Below are positions 1 to 5,451 of a stretch of DNA of 5,451 nt, piece by piece. The position numbers were made by a program, and so were the translations under genes. The stretch is from Pseudomonadota bacterium (lineage in GTDB: Bacteria; Pseudomonadota; Gammaproteobacteria; GRL18). The number at the start of each line of letters is the position of its first letter. Position 1 is the stretch's first letter. The stretch lies in assembly GCA_030632745.1 (NCBI GenBank), contig DAOVUE010000142.1, positions 1 to 5,451 of the forward strand. Reading direction: 5' to 3'. The notes under the pieces are model-generated. The model did no database searches, was not told where the DNA came from, and was given only the letters and a program-made list of their open reading frames with translations.

Positions 1-28
1 GTCCGTGCAACTATTCTCTATTAACGTC

Positions 29-53
29 ATTCCCGAAGTCTTTTATCGGGAAT
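29..53. repeat. REP-like hairpin, left copy
   Basis: This is an 8-bp perfect stem with a 9-base loop. It is the inverted near-copy of the hairpin at 70-94. The stem carries a T-A pair (31/51) where the right copy has C-G. No T-tract follows it, so it does not look like an intrinsic terminator. Confidence 0.7.
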
Positions 54-69
54 CTATTGCTAAAAATGG

Positions 70-94
70 ATCCCCGATAAAAGACTTCGGGGAT
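70..94. repeat. REP-like hairpin, right copy
   Basis: This is an 8-bp perfect stem with a 9-base loop, in opposite orientation to the copy at 29-53. The third stem pair is C-G (72/92). Together the two form a BIME-like head-to-head pair. No U-tract follows on either strand. Confidence 0.7.
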
Positions 95-164
95 GACGAT
101 AGGTAATATCCAGGTTAGTCACGGACTTATTGAGAAGTTACTTTTATTCTTTGTATTAAAATTG

Positions 165-175
165 ATGCTAAGCAT
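165..175. promoter_or_regulatory. Small dyad overlapping the putative -35, possible operator
   Basis: ATGCT (165-169) and AGCAT (171-175) form a perfect 5-bp inverted repeat around one central base. The dyad touches the first base of the proposed -35. It could be an operator half-site pair, but such a short dyad can easily arise by chance and I recognise no regulator consensus. Confidence 0.2.
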
Positions 176-202
176 TGTATAGTTAAAAAGTTATGAGATA
201 AT
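175..202 (+). promoter_or_regulatory. Candidate sigma70 promoter of glgC
   Basis: An extended -10 element, TGA-GATAAT (194-202), matches TGnTATAAT at all but one base. It sits 16 bases downstream of a weak -35, TTGTAT (175-180). Transcription would begin near 209, giving a leader of about 60 nt before the GTG start. Alternatives are TTGAGA (130-135) with TATTAA (154-159) at an 18-base spacing, and an isolated TACAAT (221-226) with no good -35. The whole 127-250 stretch is AT-rich, so chance matches are likely. The assignment is by eye only. Confidence 0.4.
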
Positions 203-258
203 AGGCCGTTAACTAATATTTACAATATCTGGTTCCAAGCTTTCCAAAATACTGCCAC

Positions 259-263
259 AGGAG
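259..263 (+). promoter_or_regulatory. Ribosome binding site of glgC
   Basis: AGGAG lies 7 bases upstream of the GTG at 271. This good sequence and spacing support GTG as the true initiation codon although it is a non-ATG start. Confidence 0.8.
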
Positions 264-270
264 TTCCATC

Positions 271-1539
271 GTGTCTATTGAAAATACCTCGCATTATGTA
301 AGTCGTCTGACCCGTAATACTTTGGCCATCATTCTTGCCGGAGGACAAGGTTCCCGTTTGAAAGAGCTCACTGCATGGCGTGCAAAACCTGCCGTACCCT
401 TTGGCGGTAAATTCCGCATTATTGACTTTCCACTGTCAAATTGTGTGAATTCAGGGATTCGGCGTATTGCGGTCGCTACTCAATATAAATCTCATTCACT
501 GATTCGGCACATACAACAGGGCTGGGGACATTTTCGCGGTGATTTCGGCGAGTTTGTCGAGTTATTACCGGCACAACAGCGTATTAAGGAAAACTGGTAT
601 CTGGGAACAGCAGATGCCATCTATCAAAACCTGGATATTATCAGAGCACACGATCCTGAATATATTCTGGTTTTAGCAGGCGATCATATTTATAAAATGG
701 ATTATGGTGCTATGCTGGTCAAGCATGCAGAAAATAAGGCTGATTTGACGGTAGGTTGTTTTGAGGTGACTTTGGCAGAAGCAAAAGAATTTGGTGTTAT
801 GGCGGTGGATGATGAAAATCGTATTGTGGAATTTGCAGAAAAATCGGAACATCCCAAGCATATGCCCGGTAATTCGAAATGCGCTCTGGCTTCTATGGGG
901 ATCTATGTTTTTAATGCTAAATTTTTGATTGAACAATTGATTAAAGATGCCGATGAAAAAGATTCATCACGTGACTTTGGTAAGGATATTATTCCTCATG
1001 TGGTGAATAAATATAGAGCCTTTGCCTATTCATTCAATAATAAAGAAGAACAGAGTCAGACTTACTGGCGTGATGTGGGAACCATTGATGCCTTCTGGAA
1101 GGCAAATCTGGAATTAATCGGTGTTTCACCTGAGCTGAATATGTATGATAATATCTGGCCGATCTGGACGCATCAGGAACAATTGCCTCCTGCAAAATTT
1201 GTCTTTGATGATGATGACCGTCGCGGTATGGCTGTTGATTCAATGGTCTCAGGTGGTTGTATTATTTCAGGCTCTAAAATCTCTCATTCATTATTATTCT
1301 CTAATGTTCATGTCCATTCCTTTTCTCTGGTTGAAGATTCAGTGCTGCTGCCTAATGTAGAGATTGGACGAAACTGCGTTATAAAAAATGCAGTGATTGA
1401 CAAGGGCACGCAGATACCGCCGGACACCCGTATTGGTATTGATAGAGAAGAAGATAAAAAACGTTTCCGTGTCACCGAAAACGGGGTTATTCTTGTGACA
1501 CCGGATATGATTGGTTCTAAGTTGCATAGTGTACGATAA
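271..1539 (+). CDS. glgC: Glucose-1-phosphate adenylyltransferase (ADP-glucose pyrophosphorylase)
   Basis: The enzyme catalyses ATP + glucose-1-phosphate -> ADP-glucose + PPi, the committed and normally allosteric step of bacterial glycogen synthesis, in the cytoplasm. The protein has 422 residues, close to the 431 of E. coli GlgC. Visible landmarks in order are: the nucleotide-binding loop [10 protein letters not shown] (22-31); [17 protein letters not shown] (37-53); SGIRRI (61-66); NWYLGTADA (108-116), whose Tyr110 matches the ATP-site Tyr114 of E. coli; [10 protein letters not shown] (136-145), with Asp138 matching catalytic Asp142; FAEK, with Lys191 matching the glucose-1-phosphate-binding Lys195; and YWRDVGT (265-271). 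A C-terminal left-handed beta-helix follows (about 300-422, with SGGCIISGS and a VLLPNVEIG repeat). The residue equivalent to the activator lysine Lys39 of E. coli is Trp36. The GTG start is supported by AGGAG. The gene is first in a same-strand block with GH57, malQ and ppdK. Confidence 0.97.
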   Translation: MSIENTSHYVSRLTRNTLAIILAGGQGSRLKELTAWRAKPAVPFGGKFRIIDFPLSNCVNSGIRRIAVATQYKSHSLIRHIQQGWGHFRGDFGEFVELLPAQQRIKENWYLGTADAIYQNLDIIRAHDPEYILVLAGDHIYKMDYGAMLVKHAENKADLTVGCFEVTLAEAKEFGVMAVDDENRIVEFAEKSEHPKHMPGNSKCALASMGIYVFNAKFLIEQLIKDADEKDSSRDFGKDIIPHVVNKYRAFAYSFNNKEEQSQTYWRDVGTIDAFWKANLELIGVSPELNMYDNIWPIWTHQEQLPPAKFVFDDDDRRGMAVDSMVSGGCIISGSKISHSLLFSNVHVHSFSLVEDSVLLPNVEIGRNCVIKNAVIDKGTQIPPDTRIGIDREEDKKRFRVTENGVILVTPDMIGSKLHSVR

Positions 1540-1551
1540 TTTAAAATAAAT

Positions 1552-1557
1552 AAGGAG
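1552..1557 (+). promoter_or_regulatory. Ribosome binding site of the GH57 gene; decides the start
   Basis: AAGGAG is the only strong Shine-Dalgarno match in the short gap after glgC. It overlaps the first possible in-frame GTG (1557-1559), so that codon cannot be initiated from it. The next in-frame GTG (1569) is 11 bases downstream, slightly long but workable. Confidence 0.65.
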
Positions 1558-1568
1558 TGGCAGCAGTA

Positions 1569-3305
1569 GTGAGTTCTTCTAAAGGGGATAAGTTAAAAGT
1601 TGTTATATGCTGGCATATGCATCAGCCGGAATATCGTGATCTGAGAAAAAATGAGTATCAGTTACCCTGGACCTATTTACATGTTATAAAAGATTATGTT
1701 GATATGGTCGACCATCTGGAAACGATTCCGGGTGCCAGGGCTGTGGTTAATTTTACCCCTACTCTGCTGGAACAAATTGAAGATTATAAGCAGCAGTTGA
1801 AGGCTTTTTTACGTCATAATACACCGCTTCGCTGTCCTTTATTAGCGAGTCTGACCAGTGAGAAATTGCCTTCCAGCCCGCCGCTGCGTTTACAAATCAT
1901 CAATGACTGCTTACGTGCTAATAGAGAACGTCTGATTGATCGTTTTCCTGCGTATAAGAAATTAGCCGATATGTCAGCCTGGTTTGTCAATAATCCTGAT
2001 ACGGTATTTTATCTGGAAGAGCAATATTTATTTGATATGCTCACCTGGCATCATCTTGCGTGGCTGGGTGAAACTGTTAAACGTAATGATCGTAGAATCA
2101 AACGCCTGATCATGAAAGAAAGCGATTATACTCTTAATGATCGCTATTTATTGCTGGAAGTCATTGGTGAATTACTCAATACGCTTGTTGCCCGCTATCG
2201 ACGTCTTGCGCAATCGGGGCAAATTGAATTATCGGTTACACCTTATGCCCATCCCATTATTCCATTACTGCTGGATCTTACTTCTGCCAGAGAAGCCATG
2301 CCTGATGTGCCTTTACCGGAAGAGACTGTCTATCCCGGTGGTAAAGAGCGGGTACACTGGCATATTCAGCAGGGTCTGGATATTTTTAAAAATCATTTTG
2401 GTTATAAGCCTGTCGGATGCTGGCCGTCTGAAGGCGGGGTGAGCGATGCTACACTGGATATCTTATCAGAATATGATTTTAAATGGGTGGCAACAGGGGG
2501 TAGTGTTCTCAATAACAGCCTGAGTAAAGCCAATATCATTGATGAAGTTTATAATAATATTGGTATCCATCGTGCCTATACGGTGAAGAGTGAGCAGCAG
2601 AAAAAAAGCAAGGATGAAGCCATTAATATTTTCTTCCGTGATGATGGATTGTCAGACTTAATTGGTTTTACCTACTCCAAATGGCATGCTGACGATGCGG
2701 TGGGTAATTTAATAGAGCACCTGGAAACCATTCATGACTATCGGGATGATCAATCCGGTCGTGTCGTGTCGATTATACTTGATGGTGAAAATGCCTGGGA
2801 ATATTATCCTGAAAATGGCTATTACTTTCTGACAACACTTTATAAACGTCTGGTAGAACATCCTGATATTGAATTGACTACCTTTGCAGAATGTGTCGAG
2901 CCAAAGTCAAAAACCACAGAACTTCCTTCACTGGTCGCCGGCAGCTGGGTGTATGGTTCTTTTTCAACCTGGATTGGAGACCGGGCAAAAAATCGCGGCT
3001 GGGATATGTTAACTGAAGCCAAGAAATGTTTTGATAAAGTGGTTGCCCGTGGTGAACTGGACTCAGGACAGCTTGCCCGTGCAGAACAACAGCTGGCTGT
3101 TTGCGAGGGTTCAGACTGGTTCTGGTGGTTCGGTGATTATAATCCTGCTGATTCTGTCAGCAGTTTTGAATCCTTATATAGGCTGAATTTATCGATACTC
3201 TATCAATATCTCGGGGTGTTGCCTCCCAGCTATCTGACTCAGGTCTTTACTCAGGGCAGTGGTTCTCCTGCAACCGGTGGAACCATGCGGCCCGGACAGG
3301 AATGA
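1569..3305 (+). CDS. Glycoside hydrolase family 57 alpha-glucan enzyme (alpha-amylase/glucanotransferase type)
   Basis: This is a cytoplasmic GH57 enzyme of 578 residues, expected to hydrolyse or transfer alpha-1,4-glucan chains by a retaining mechanism. The seven-stranded barrel domain starts at once with VVICWHMHQP (11-20), the family's first conserved region. GCWPSEGG follows, whose Glu288 is the expected nucleophile, and then IILDGENAWE, whose Asp405 is the expected acid/base. The C-terminal part has the conserved GSWVYG (458-463), TWIGDRAKNRGWD (467-479) and SDWFWWFGD (515-523) signatures seen in intracellular GH57 amylase/amylopullulanase-like proteins. It ends in a Gly/Pro/Ser-rich tail. 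There is no signal peptide or membrane segment. The start is placed at GTG 1569 because GTG 1557 overlaps the Shine-Dalgarno site; starting at 1557 would add four residues. It lies 29 nt after glgC and touches malQ. Exact activity (amylase, pullulanase or glucanotransferase) cannot be told from the sequence. The HMHQP motif argues against the GH57 branching-enzyme subgroup. Confidence 0.88.
   Translation: MSSSKGDKLKVVICWHMHQPEYRDLRKNEYQLPWTYLHVIKDYVDMVDHLETIPGARAVVNFTPTLLEQIEDYKQQLKAFLRHNTPLRCPLLASLTSEKLPSSPPLRLQIINDCLRANRERLIDRFPAYKKLADMSAWFVNNPDTVFYLEEQYLFDMLTWHHLAWLGETVKRNDRRIKRLIMKESDYTLNDRYLLLEVIGELLNTLVARYRRLAQSGQIELSVTPYAHPIIPLLLDLTSAREAMPDVPLPEETVYPGGKERVHWHIQQGLDIFKNHFGYKPVGCWPSEGGVSDATLDILSEYDFKWVATGGSVLNNSLSKANIIDEVYNNIGIHRAYTVKSEQQKKSKDEAINIFFRDDGLSDLIGFTYSKWHADDAVGNLIEHLETIHDYRDDQSGRVVSIILDGENAWEYYPENGYYFLTTLYKRLVEHPDIELTTFAECVEPKSKTTELPSLVAGSWVYGSFSTWIGDRAKNRGWDMLTEAKKCFDKVVARGELDSGQLARAEQQLAVCEGSDWFWWFGDYNPADSVSSFESLYRLNLSILYQYLGVLPPSYLTQVFTQGSGSPATGGTMRPGQE
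3298..3301 (+). promoter_or_regulatory. Weak ribosome binding site of malQ inside the GH57 end
   Basis: AGGA directly abuts the first of three consecutive ATG codons (3302, 3305, 3308). Only the third has a normal spacing of 6 bases, so it is the likeliest start. The site lies within the last codons of the GH57 gene, which fits translational coupling. Confidence 0.5.
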
Positions 3306-3307
3306 TG

Positions 3308-4819
3308 ATGAGTACCATAGAAAAAAAATATAACCAGTCTATTCCTTTAGATAAACGACGTGCAGGAGTTCTGCTCCATCCTACCTCATTACCCGGTCCT
3401 TATCATAATGGTGTTTTAGGTGAGGATGCCTATCGGTTTATTGATGTTCTGCAGCAGACAGGCTTTACCGTCTGGCAGACATTACCCCTGGGACCTACAC
3501 ATAGTGATGGATCGCCTTATCAATCTCTTTCTGTTCATGCCGGCAGCCCTGATCTGATTGATCTGCAGTGGCTGGTGGATAGAGACTGGCTTTTAGAGCA
3601 GGATTTGCAGTATTATTTTGCTGATGTATTGGATCGCTCAAAGTGCCTGTTAATGGCCTTTGACCGATTTCATCAGCATTGCACTCAGAATGAGCATAGT
3701 TCAGAAGCTATTTCTTTTCAAAAATTTATAGAGGAAGAATCGTTCTGGCTGGAGGATTATGCTTTATATTGTACATTGAAAAAAGAACATCAGCAGAAAA
3801 GCTGGATAGACTGGCCTGATGATGTAAAAAATCGTAACAAGAAAGCACTTTCTGCAGCGAAAATACAATTCAAAATGGAAATTCTATACCATCAGTTTGA
3901 GCAGTATTTATTTTTTAGTCAGTGGTTGACAATAAAAGAATACGCAAATAATAAAGGTATTTATTTATTTGGTGATTTACCCATATTTGTTGCTCATGAC
4001 AGTGCTGATGTCTGGGCACATCGCACATTTTTTAAATTAGATAAAAAGGGTAACTCTCAGGTCGTTGCAGGTGTTCCTCCAGACTATTTTTCTGCCACCG
4101 GGCAGCGTTGGGGAAATCCTCATTATCAATGGGATACCATTGAAGCATCAGGCTTCAGCTGGTGGATTGAGCGTATTAAAACACAGCAATTATTATTTGA
4201 TCTGGTGCGTATCGATCATTTTCGGGGTTTTGAGGCCAGTTGGGAAATTCCGGTCGAAGAAGACACTGCTATGAATGGCCAGTGGGTTAAATCACCGGGT
4301 CAAAAATTATTAACAGCCTTATATCAGGCCTATCCTGATTTAACACTGGTGGCAGAAGATTTGGGTATTATTACCCGTGAAGTGGATGACTTGCGGGAAC
4401 AGTTTAATCTGCCCGGCATGAAAATAATGCAATTTGCTTTTTCAGGCGAGGCCACAAATCCTTATTTACCCCATAATCATCAAATCAATAGTGTGGTTTA
4501 TACCGGCACTCACGATAATGATACTACGGTATCGTGGCTGGACGGTTTAGATGAAGGTCAAAAACACATTATTCGTGAGTATTTTAATTTTCCCTATGAT
4601 GCTCTTAATAAGGTGCTGATGAGCCAGACTATGGCTTCAGTCGCTAAGCTGGCCATACTGCCGTTACAGGATATTATGGATCTGGGTGAAGGGTCTCGTA
4701 TGAATACTCCGGGAACTGCAGAGGGTAACTGGCAATGGCGTTTTAGCTGGAAACAATTGACAGACGATGCAAAAATGAATGCACGTCACATGAATATACT
4801 ATACGGTCGTACTGAATAA
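3308..4819 (+). CDS. malQ: 4-alpha-glucanotransferase (amylomaltase, GH77)
   Basis: The enzyme disproportionates alpha-1,4-glucans by moving maltodextrin chains between acceptors and releasing glucose. It acts in the cytoplasm in glycogen and maltodextrin turnover. Its 503 residues match the short amylomaltase type of Thermus (about 500), not the longer E. coli MalQ (about 690). Visible signatures, numbered from ATG 3308, are: RRAGVLLHPTSLPG at the start; TLPLGPTHSDGSPYQS (58-73) in the substrate site; FGDLPIFVAHDSADVW (221-236); and VPPDYFSATGQRWGNP (256-271). The three catalytic acids are Asp303 in VRIDHFRGFE (nucleophile), Glu350 in VAEDLG (acid/base) and Asp403 in GTHDND (transition-state stabiliser). 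The C-terminal SRMNTPG and GNWQWRF are also conserved. The gene opens with three consecutive ATG codons (3302, 3305, 3308); starting at the first gives 505 residues and a 4-base overlap with the GH57 gene. The third has the best Shine-Dalgarno spacing. Confidence 0.96.
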   Translation: MSTIEKKYNQSIPLDKRRAGVLLHPTSLPGPYHNGVLGEDAYRFIDVLQQTGFTVWQTLPLGPTHSDGSPYQSLSVHAGSPDLIDLQWLVDRDWLLEQDLQYYFADVLDRSKCLLMAFDRFHQHCTQNEHSSEAISFQKFIEEESFWLEDYALYCTLKKEHQQKSWIDWPDDVKNRNKKALSAAKIQFKMEILYHQFEQYLFFSQWLTIKEYANNKGIYLFGDLPIFVAHDSADVWAHRTFFKLDKKGNSQVVAGVPPDYFSATGQRWGNPHYQWDTIEASGFSWWIERIKTQQLLFDLVRIDHFRGFEASWEIPVEEDTAMNGQWVKSPGQKLLTALYQAYPDLTLVAEDLGIITREVDDLREQFNLPGMKIMQFAFSGEATNPYLPHNHQINSVVYTGTHDNDTTVSWLDGLDEGQKHIIREYFNFPYDALNKVLMSQTMASVAKLAILPLQDIMDLGEGSRMNTPGTAEGNWQWRFSWKQLTDDAKMNARHMNILYGRTE

Positions 4820-4884
4820 CTAAAGAATAGCTACAAAAAAAATTGTTGAAAAATTAATAAAATATAAAAGGTAATAGAATAAAT
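4820..4884. other. AT-rich malQ-ppdK intergenic gap, no terminator seen
   Basis: The 65-base gap is almost entirely A and T, with an A8 run near 4834-4842. No GC-rich hairpin followed by a T-tract is visible on the plus strand, so read-through from malQ into ppdK is possible. Sequences such as TTGTTG (4843-4848) and TATAAA (4863-4868) resemble promoter boxes, but their spacing (14) is poor and I do not call a promoter. Confidence 0.4.
4867..4871 (+). promoter_or_regulatory. Distant, weak ribosome binding site of ppdK
   Basis: AAAGG ends 13 bases before the ATG at 4885, longer than usual. No better Shine-Dalgarno match lies nearer. The intervening A/T-rich, probably unstructured leader may compensate. 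The start itself is fixed by the protein's N-terminal homology rather than by this site. Confidence 0.4.
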
Positions 4885-5451
4885 ATGAAAAAGCAGGTTT
4901 TTGCATTTGAAGAAGGTGATGGAAAGAATAAAACACTATTAGGTGGCAAAGGAGCTAATCTTTGTGAAATGACGCAAATGGGTTTGAATGTCCCGCCGGG
5001 TTTTGTCATTAGTACAGAAACCTGTCTGGACTATCTGGATTCTGATGCTGGTGAACTGCCGGCCTCTTTGATGGCAGAAGTACGTGAGCAAATGCAGCAG
5101 CTGGAACAGAAAACCGGCAAAAAATTTGGTGATGCAAACAATCCTCTGCTGGTTTCAGTACGTTCAGGCTCAGCCATGTCTATGCCCGGCATGATGGATA
5201 CCATTTTAAACCTGGGCTTGAATAGTGAAACACTAAAAGGTGAAATTGAGCAGACCGGTGATGAACGTTTTGCCTATGATTCCTATCGACGTTTTTTGCA
5301 GCTATTCGGAAAAGTCGCTTTAGGGATTGATGATGAACCCTTTGATGAAGCCTTTGCTCAGATTAAAAAAGTCAAGGGAATTAAAGAAGATATCGGCTTG
5401 TCTGCGGATGACCTGGCTCTGACCTGTGAAGAATTCCGGGATATTATTCAA
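4885..5451 (+). CDS. ppdK: Pyruvate, phosphate dikinase, N-terminal part (cut by window edge)
   Basis: PPDK catalyses pyruvate + ATP + Pi <-> PEP + AMP + PPi in the cytoplasm. It works in gluconeogenesis, or in reverse as an ATP-yielding, PPi-consuming last step of glycolysis. Only 189 codons of an expected 870-900 are present; the frame is open to the last base, so this is a window cut and not a truncation. All visible sequence belongs to the ATP-grasp nucleotide-binding domain: LLGGKGANLCEM (18-29) with the ATP-binding Lys22; VPPGFVIST (36-44); TGKKFGD (77-83); NPLLVSVRSGSAMSMPGMMDTI (86-107) with the ATP-site Arg93; and ERFAYDSYRRF (127-137). The phospho-histidine and PEP/pyruvate domains lie beyond the window. 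The ATG is chosen because family members begin about this far before GGKGANL. It sits 65 nt after malQ on the same strand and may be cotranscribed or have its own promoter. Confidence 0.95.
   Translation, partial: MKKQVFAFEEGDGKNKTLLGGKGANLCEMTQMGLNVPPGFVISTETCLDYLDSDAGELPASLMAEVREQMQQLEQKTGKKFGDANNPLLVSVRSGSAMSMPGMMDTILNLGLNSETLKGEIEQTGDERFAYDSYRRFLQLFGKVALGIDDEPFDEAFAQIKKVKGIKEDIGLSADDLALTCEEFRDIIQ

Larger units (their letters stand above)
1..126. repeat. Palindromic REP/MITE-like intergenic element
   Basis: A non-coding palindrome lies upstream of glgC. Its core is an inverted repeat of two 30-base arms (25-54 and 69-98) that match except at two positions, separated by a 14-base spacer. 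Each arm is itself a hairpin: ATTCCCGA (29-36) pairs with TCGGGAAT (46-53), and ATCCCCGA (70-77) pairs with TCGGGGAT (87-94), each with a 9-base loop. A further 7-bp inverted repeat, GTCCGTG (1-7) and CACGGAC (120-126), encloses the core, so the element may begin at or left of the window edge. The 'GTCAT-YCCCGA' look is typical of dispersed intergenic palindromes in gammaproteobacteria (recognition from memory). No transposase is present, and copy number in the genome cannot be judged from one window. Confidence 0.75.

Noticed and set aside
25..98. The strong palindrome as a rho-independent terminator of an upstream gene
   Set aside because: Neither hairpin is followed by a T-tract on either strand, and each is an 8-bp stem with an internal 9-base loop in mirrored copies. 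That fits an intergenic repeat better than a terminator.
673..936. Minus-strand open frame of 87 codons inside glgC
   Set aside because: It lies fully antisense to a well-conserved gene, has no recognisable motif and no clear ribosome binding site. Similar antisense frames at 1034-1243, 1339-1527 and 2840-3022 are dismissed for the same reason.
1201..1221. GAT-repeat tract encoding four aspartates in GlgC (residues 313-316) as a slippage repeat
   Set aside because: It has only a few triplets, and the flanking sequence stays in frame and aligned with GlgC. It looks like a normal variable loop.
2137..2442. Plus-strand open frame of 101 codons inside the GH57 gene
   Set aside because: It is an out-of-frame shadow of conserved GH57 coding sequence. 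The frames at 1145-1360 (in glgC) and 4065-4274 (in malQ) are likewise shadows, with compositions unlike real proteins.
1569..3305. GH57 gene as a glycogen branching enzyme
   Set aside because: The first conserved region is HMHQP, as in amylase-type GH57 proteins, and the C-terminal SDWFWWFGD region belongs to that type. I see no branching-enzyme C-terminal domain.
3290..3312. Frameshift joining GH57 and malQ into one fusion protein
   Set aside because: Both proteins are complete for their families, GH57 ends in three tandem stops, and malQ has its own starts and a Shine-Dalgarno-like AGGA. Separate, coupled genes explain the junction.
4820..4884. A ppdK promoter or small RNA in the AT-rich gap
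   Set aside because: Promoter-like hexamers are expected by chance in such AT-rich DNA and none has good spacing. There is no stable structure or terminator to suggest an RNA gene.

Overview
The window carries a compact same-strand block of glycogen / alpha-glucan metabolism genes: glgC (glucose-1-phosphate adenylyltransferase), a cytoplasmic GH57 alpha-glucan-active enzyme, malQ (GH77 4-alpha-glucanotransferase), and the first 189 codons of ppdK (pyruvate, phosphate dikinase), which runs off the right edge. The proteins look like those of a Gram-negative bacterium. The moderately AT-rich composition, the E. coli-like GlgC backbone and the 'GTCAT(T/C)CCCGA...TCGGG' type of intergenic palindrome suggest a gammaproteobacterium. 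A PPi-using lifestyle such as that of a methanotroph or sulfur oxidiser is only a guess from ppdK being next to glycogen genes.

Layout. Bases 1-126 hold a non-coding palindromic element. It has two REP-like hairpins in opposite orientation, enclosed by an outer 7-bp inverted repeat. Bases 127-270 are an AT-rich leader with a plausible extended -10 promoter, a small dyad and a good Shine-Dalgarno site for glgC, which starts with GTG. glgC (271-1539) is followed after a short gap by the GH57 gene. Its best start is GTG 1569, because the only upstream in-frame GTG lies inside the ribosome binding site. The GH57 gene meets malQ at ATGATGATGA, which holds three consecutive stops of one frame and three consecutive starts of the other. 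A very AT-rich 65-nt gap without a visible terminator separates malQ from ppdK.

Functional logic. GlgC makes ADP-glucose and PPi from glucose-1-phosphate and ATP, committing carbon to glycogen. MalQ and the GH57 enzyme remodel or trim alpha-1,4-glucans and are probably translationally coupled. PpdK interconverts PEP + AMP + PPi and pyruvate + ATP + Pi, so in the glycolytic direction it could consume the PPi released by GlgC. Glycogen synthase, branching enzyme and phosphorylase are not in the window. I see no previously undescribed system here. The most distinctive observations are the covarying hairpin pair upstream of glgC, the triple stop/start junction, and the Trp at the position of the E. 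coli GlgC activator lysine.
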